The position numbers were made by a program, and so were the translations under genes. Shown here in pieces: positions 62,231 to 64,000 of a DNA stretch of 64,000 bases; within the stretch, counting starts at the first letter, position 1; each line of letters opens with the position of its first letter. The DNA lies in contig BROG01000246.1 in NCBI GenBank assembly GCA_030159075.1, positions 810,001 through 874,000 on the forward strand, read 5' to 3'. Under the pieces are notes generated by a model. The model did not search any database. It saw only the letters and a list, made by a program, of their open reading frames with translations, and was not told the DNA's origin. This DNA comes from Atrina japonica (taxonomy: Eukaryota; Mollusca; Bivalvia; Pterioida; Pinnidae).

Positions 62231-62458
62231 TACTGTACATGTATAGTTGTTTAATTTCACGGGAAGAAATTTTCGTGTTTTTCTGAAAGGCACTTGTTCA
62301 CGGGTATTAAATTTAGCGTAAGATTAATTGCGAACTGTCTTTCTGATACTTCACAAGTTTAAAGTATTATATTCACGGGTATTTATCTTCGCGATTTTTC
62401 ACTGACCGCGAATATAGCGAAATTAAATCCCCCCGTGAATAAAAGCAACGATACAGTA
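62231..62458. mobile_element. 228-bp MITE with TACTGTA termini and CGCGAA subrepeats
   Basis: TACTGTACATG at the left and CGATACAGTA at the right; subterminal TTTAATTTCACGGGAAGAAA mirrors GCGAAATTAAATCCCCCCGTG. The interior holds ATTCACGGGTATTTATCTTC GCG. No coding capacity. Confidence 0.65.
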
Positions 62459-62649
62459 TTCATTCATGAATATTCATGATATTTTGAACATTCTTTTCAG
62501 CTTTAAATTGCAAATTGTTAGATAGACATTTCTATTATAACAAAGTATGTACAATTAATTGTATGTCATTAACACAAAATCTTATTTACATATAAATAAA
62601 ATAATTGACACACTGTTGAAAATGTACAATAATATTGCACTTAAAAATG

Positions 62650-62810
62650 AGATAAGGGGGCACAAACTGTCTGATCTGGAAGGGGGGTCACAAACTGTTT
62701 GACTTGGAAAGGGGGGGGCACAAACTGTCTGATTTAAAAAGGGGGAAAAACTGTTTGATGGAAGAAACAAACTGTCTGATAGGGGAGGGGCACACAGTCT
62801 GATGGATAGT
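62650..62810. repeat. ~30-bp G-run repeat
   Basis: GGGGGCACAAACTGTCTGAT followed by a G run, about five irregular copies, with runs of up to eight G at 62,710-62,718. Confidence 0.8.
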
Positions 62811-63701
62811 GAAGGATATGCACAAACAATTTCGATGACAATACAAACTGCCTGCCCACATGATAATAAATATACATGTAAAATGGATGGATAAATAAAT
62901 AAAAGTCTGTACATTTTAAAACAATGCAAGGGGGCACAAATTAAATTCACAATTAGTATACAATATATATTTTACAGGATCATATAATATATACTAAACT
63001 TTTGCTCCATTTCAACTAAAAACTAAAACACAAATTTCAAACGTAATGAGAATAAGAGTTGATTTTATATTGCACTTGAGGATATGTTTCAATAAAAAAA
63101 ACAAGATGGCCGAATTTCTTAAAAAGTTTTTTTCGTAGACAACTGGATGGTGCAAAACTCTCATGTGACACAAAACAGTATTCGCAAAGGTTATGAATAT
63201 ATTGATTTGATTAGTTCTGTGGTAGCAGACGAATAAAATAAAATTTTCACTGCGTTGTTTAACTAACCCAACTCGGGCACACAGAACATTGCTCTTATAA
63301 ACAGTATTTCATTTTGTACTTTTTCCATTTATCTGATATTTTTCTCATATTGCATTATTTCCAACTTTATCAATATTTTTTATTCATGTTCTATATATGG
63401 ATTTGAGGATTAATCCAAATATTTTTTGAATATATTAGTGTATTCTGTTCATATCGTCTGTTCACATTACTCCGTTTGCTTCATAAAGTCTTTTTTCCGA
63501 TGACGTTGTTATGCCTTTTTATCATACTGAAGATTCACAAATTTTAAACTGTTCCTGAGATACACTAAATATTAGAATATTCCAAATAACAGAAGTCCAT
63601 TTTCCATATATATGGACTAATCTATTATCATTTTGTAGGGAGGACAGGGTTACAGAGTACCTGCTACAGAATAGTATTAATAGACAAACAATGTTGTCAT
63701 G

Positions 63702-63786
63702 TCAACTGCAGCAACCTTTCTTTTTGTCTTTATCTTCAAGATGCAAAGCCTTATCAATCTCCATATCTTCTTTTTCTTTGAGTAAA
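63702..63786 (-). CDS. Last coding exon of an unidentified gene, Lys-rich Cys-Cys tail
   Basis: Acceptor TTTTTGCAG (AG at 63,788-63,787), then one base completing a codon and LLKEKEDMEIDKALHLEDKD followed by KKKGCCS and TGA at 63,704-63,702. The preceding exon lies beyond base 64,000, so the family cannot be stated. A charged helical stretch ending in a polybasic run and adjacent cysteines resembles membrane-anchored C-termini (palmitoylation or Rab-type prenylation). GCCS is not a canonical CaaX box. It could also be a chance frame, since only 28 codons are visible. Confidence 0.45.
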
Positions 63787-63939
63787 CTGCAAAAACAATT
63801 AGAACTGCATGATTAGAATTGTATAAAATATTAACAATAACAAGAAACAGCAAATGATGATATGGGAAAATTGTGAGGAATTGTATTTCAAAGGTCAAGG
63901 TCATATTCAACTAATTTCATCACGTTCTATGATCATGTG

Positions 63940-64000
63940 TTGTAATTGTTGTATTGTTGTTTAACGTCCCACTCAAGAATCTTTCACTCATATGGAGACA
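63940..64000 (-). repeat. SINE-like repeat, cut by the window edge
   Basis: TTGTTGTTTAACGTCCCACT followed by CAAGAATCTTTCACTCATAT, almost identical to 19,980-20,020. Confidence 0.7.

Overview
This is an animal nuclear window: multi-exon genes with GT-AG introns, AT-rich intergenic DNA, TA/TG microsatellites, many minisatellites, tRNA- and 5S-derived SINE-like repeats and short TIR elements (MITEs). The protein sequences and a repeat family carrying GAGGCCC...GCTCACCTGA ends suggest a lophotrochozoan, most likely a bivalve mollusc. That assignment is inference; nothing in the window names the species.

Layout. (1) Left edge to about 5.5 kb, minus strand: the first three coding exons of a short-chain dehydrogenase/reductase whose remainder lies beyond base 1. 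(2) About 5.6-15.4 kb: gene-free DNA with microsatellites, a foldback MITE, a 30-bp minisatellite with higher-order structure and a 33-bp minisatellite. (3) 15,440-49,933, minus strand: a full-length TBC1D9-type Rab GTPase-activating protein. I resolved 31 coding exons; the splice phases all agree and total 3,816 nt (1,271 aa), close to the vertebrate protein. Two GRAM domains, the TBC domain with its arginine and glutamine fingers, and an EF-hand are all present. Its introns hold at least ten tandem arrays and many MITE/SINE insertions. (4) 50,318-56,348, plus strand: a three-exon glutaredoxin-2-type gene, head to head with TBC1D9, with 384 bp between the two start codons. (5) 56.4-63.7 kb: gene-free DNA with MITEs. 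(6) 63,702-63,786, minus strand: the last coding exon of an unidentified gene ending in a lysine-rich Cys-Cys tail; the rest lies to the right.

The most unusual signal is that intronic tandem duplications in the TBC1D9 gene have captured splice sites with adjoining coding sequence. The 5' end and acceptor of the terminal exon recur in about a dozen 56-bp units (16.0-16.85 kb), while the copy attached to the real exon body seems to have lost its acceptor AG. The 3' end and donor of exon 3 is triplicated with a 61-bp period. A diverged copy of the exon 27 donor lies in intron 27. A second point is that the glutaredoxin may have two translation starts, one giving a basic N-terminal leader and the other an N-myristoylation-type MGxxxS start.

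The genes do not form an operon or an obvious pathway. The only close regulatory relation visible is the shared TBC1D9/glutaredoxin intergenic promoter region.
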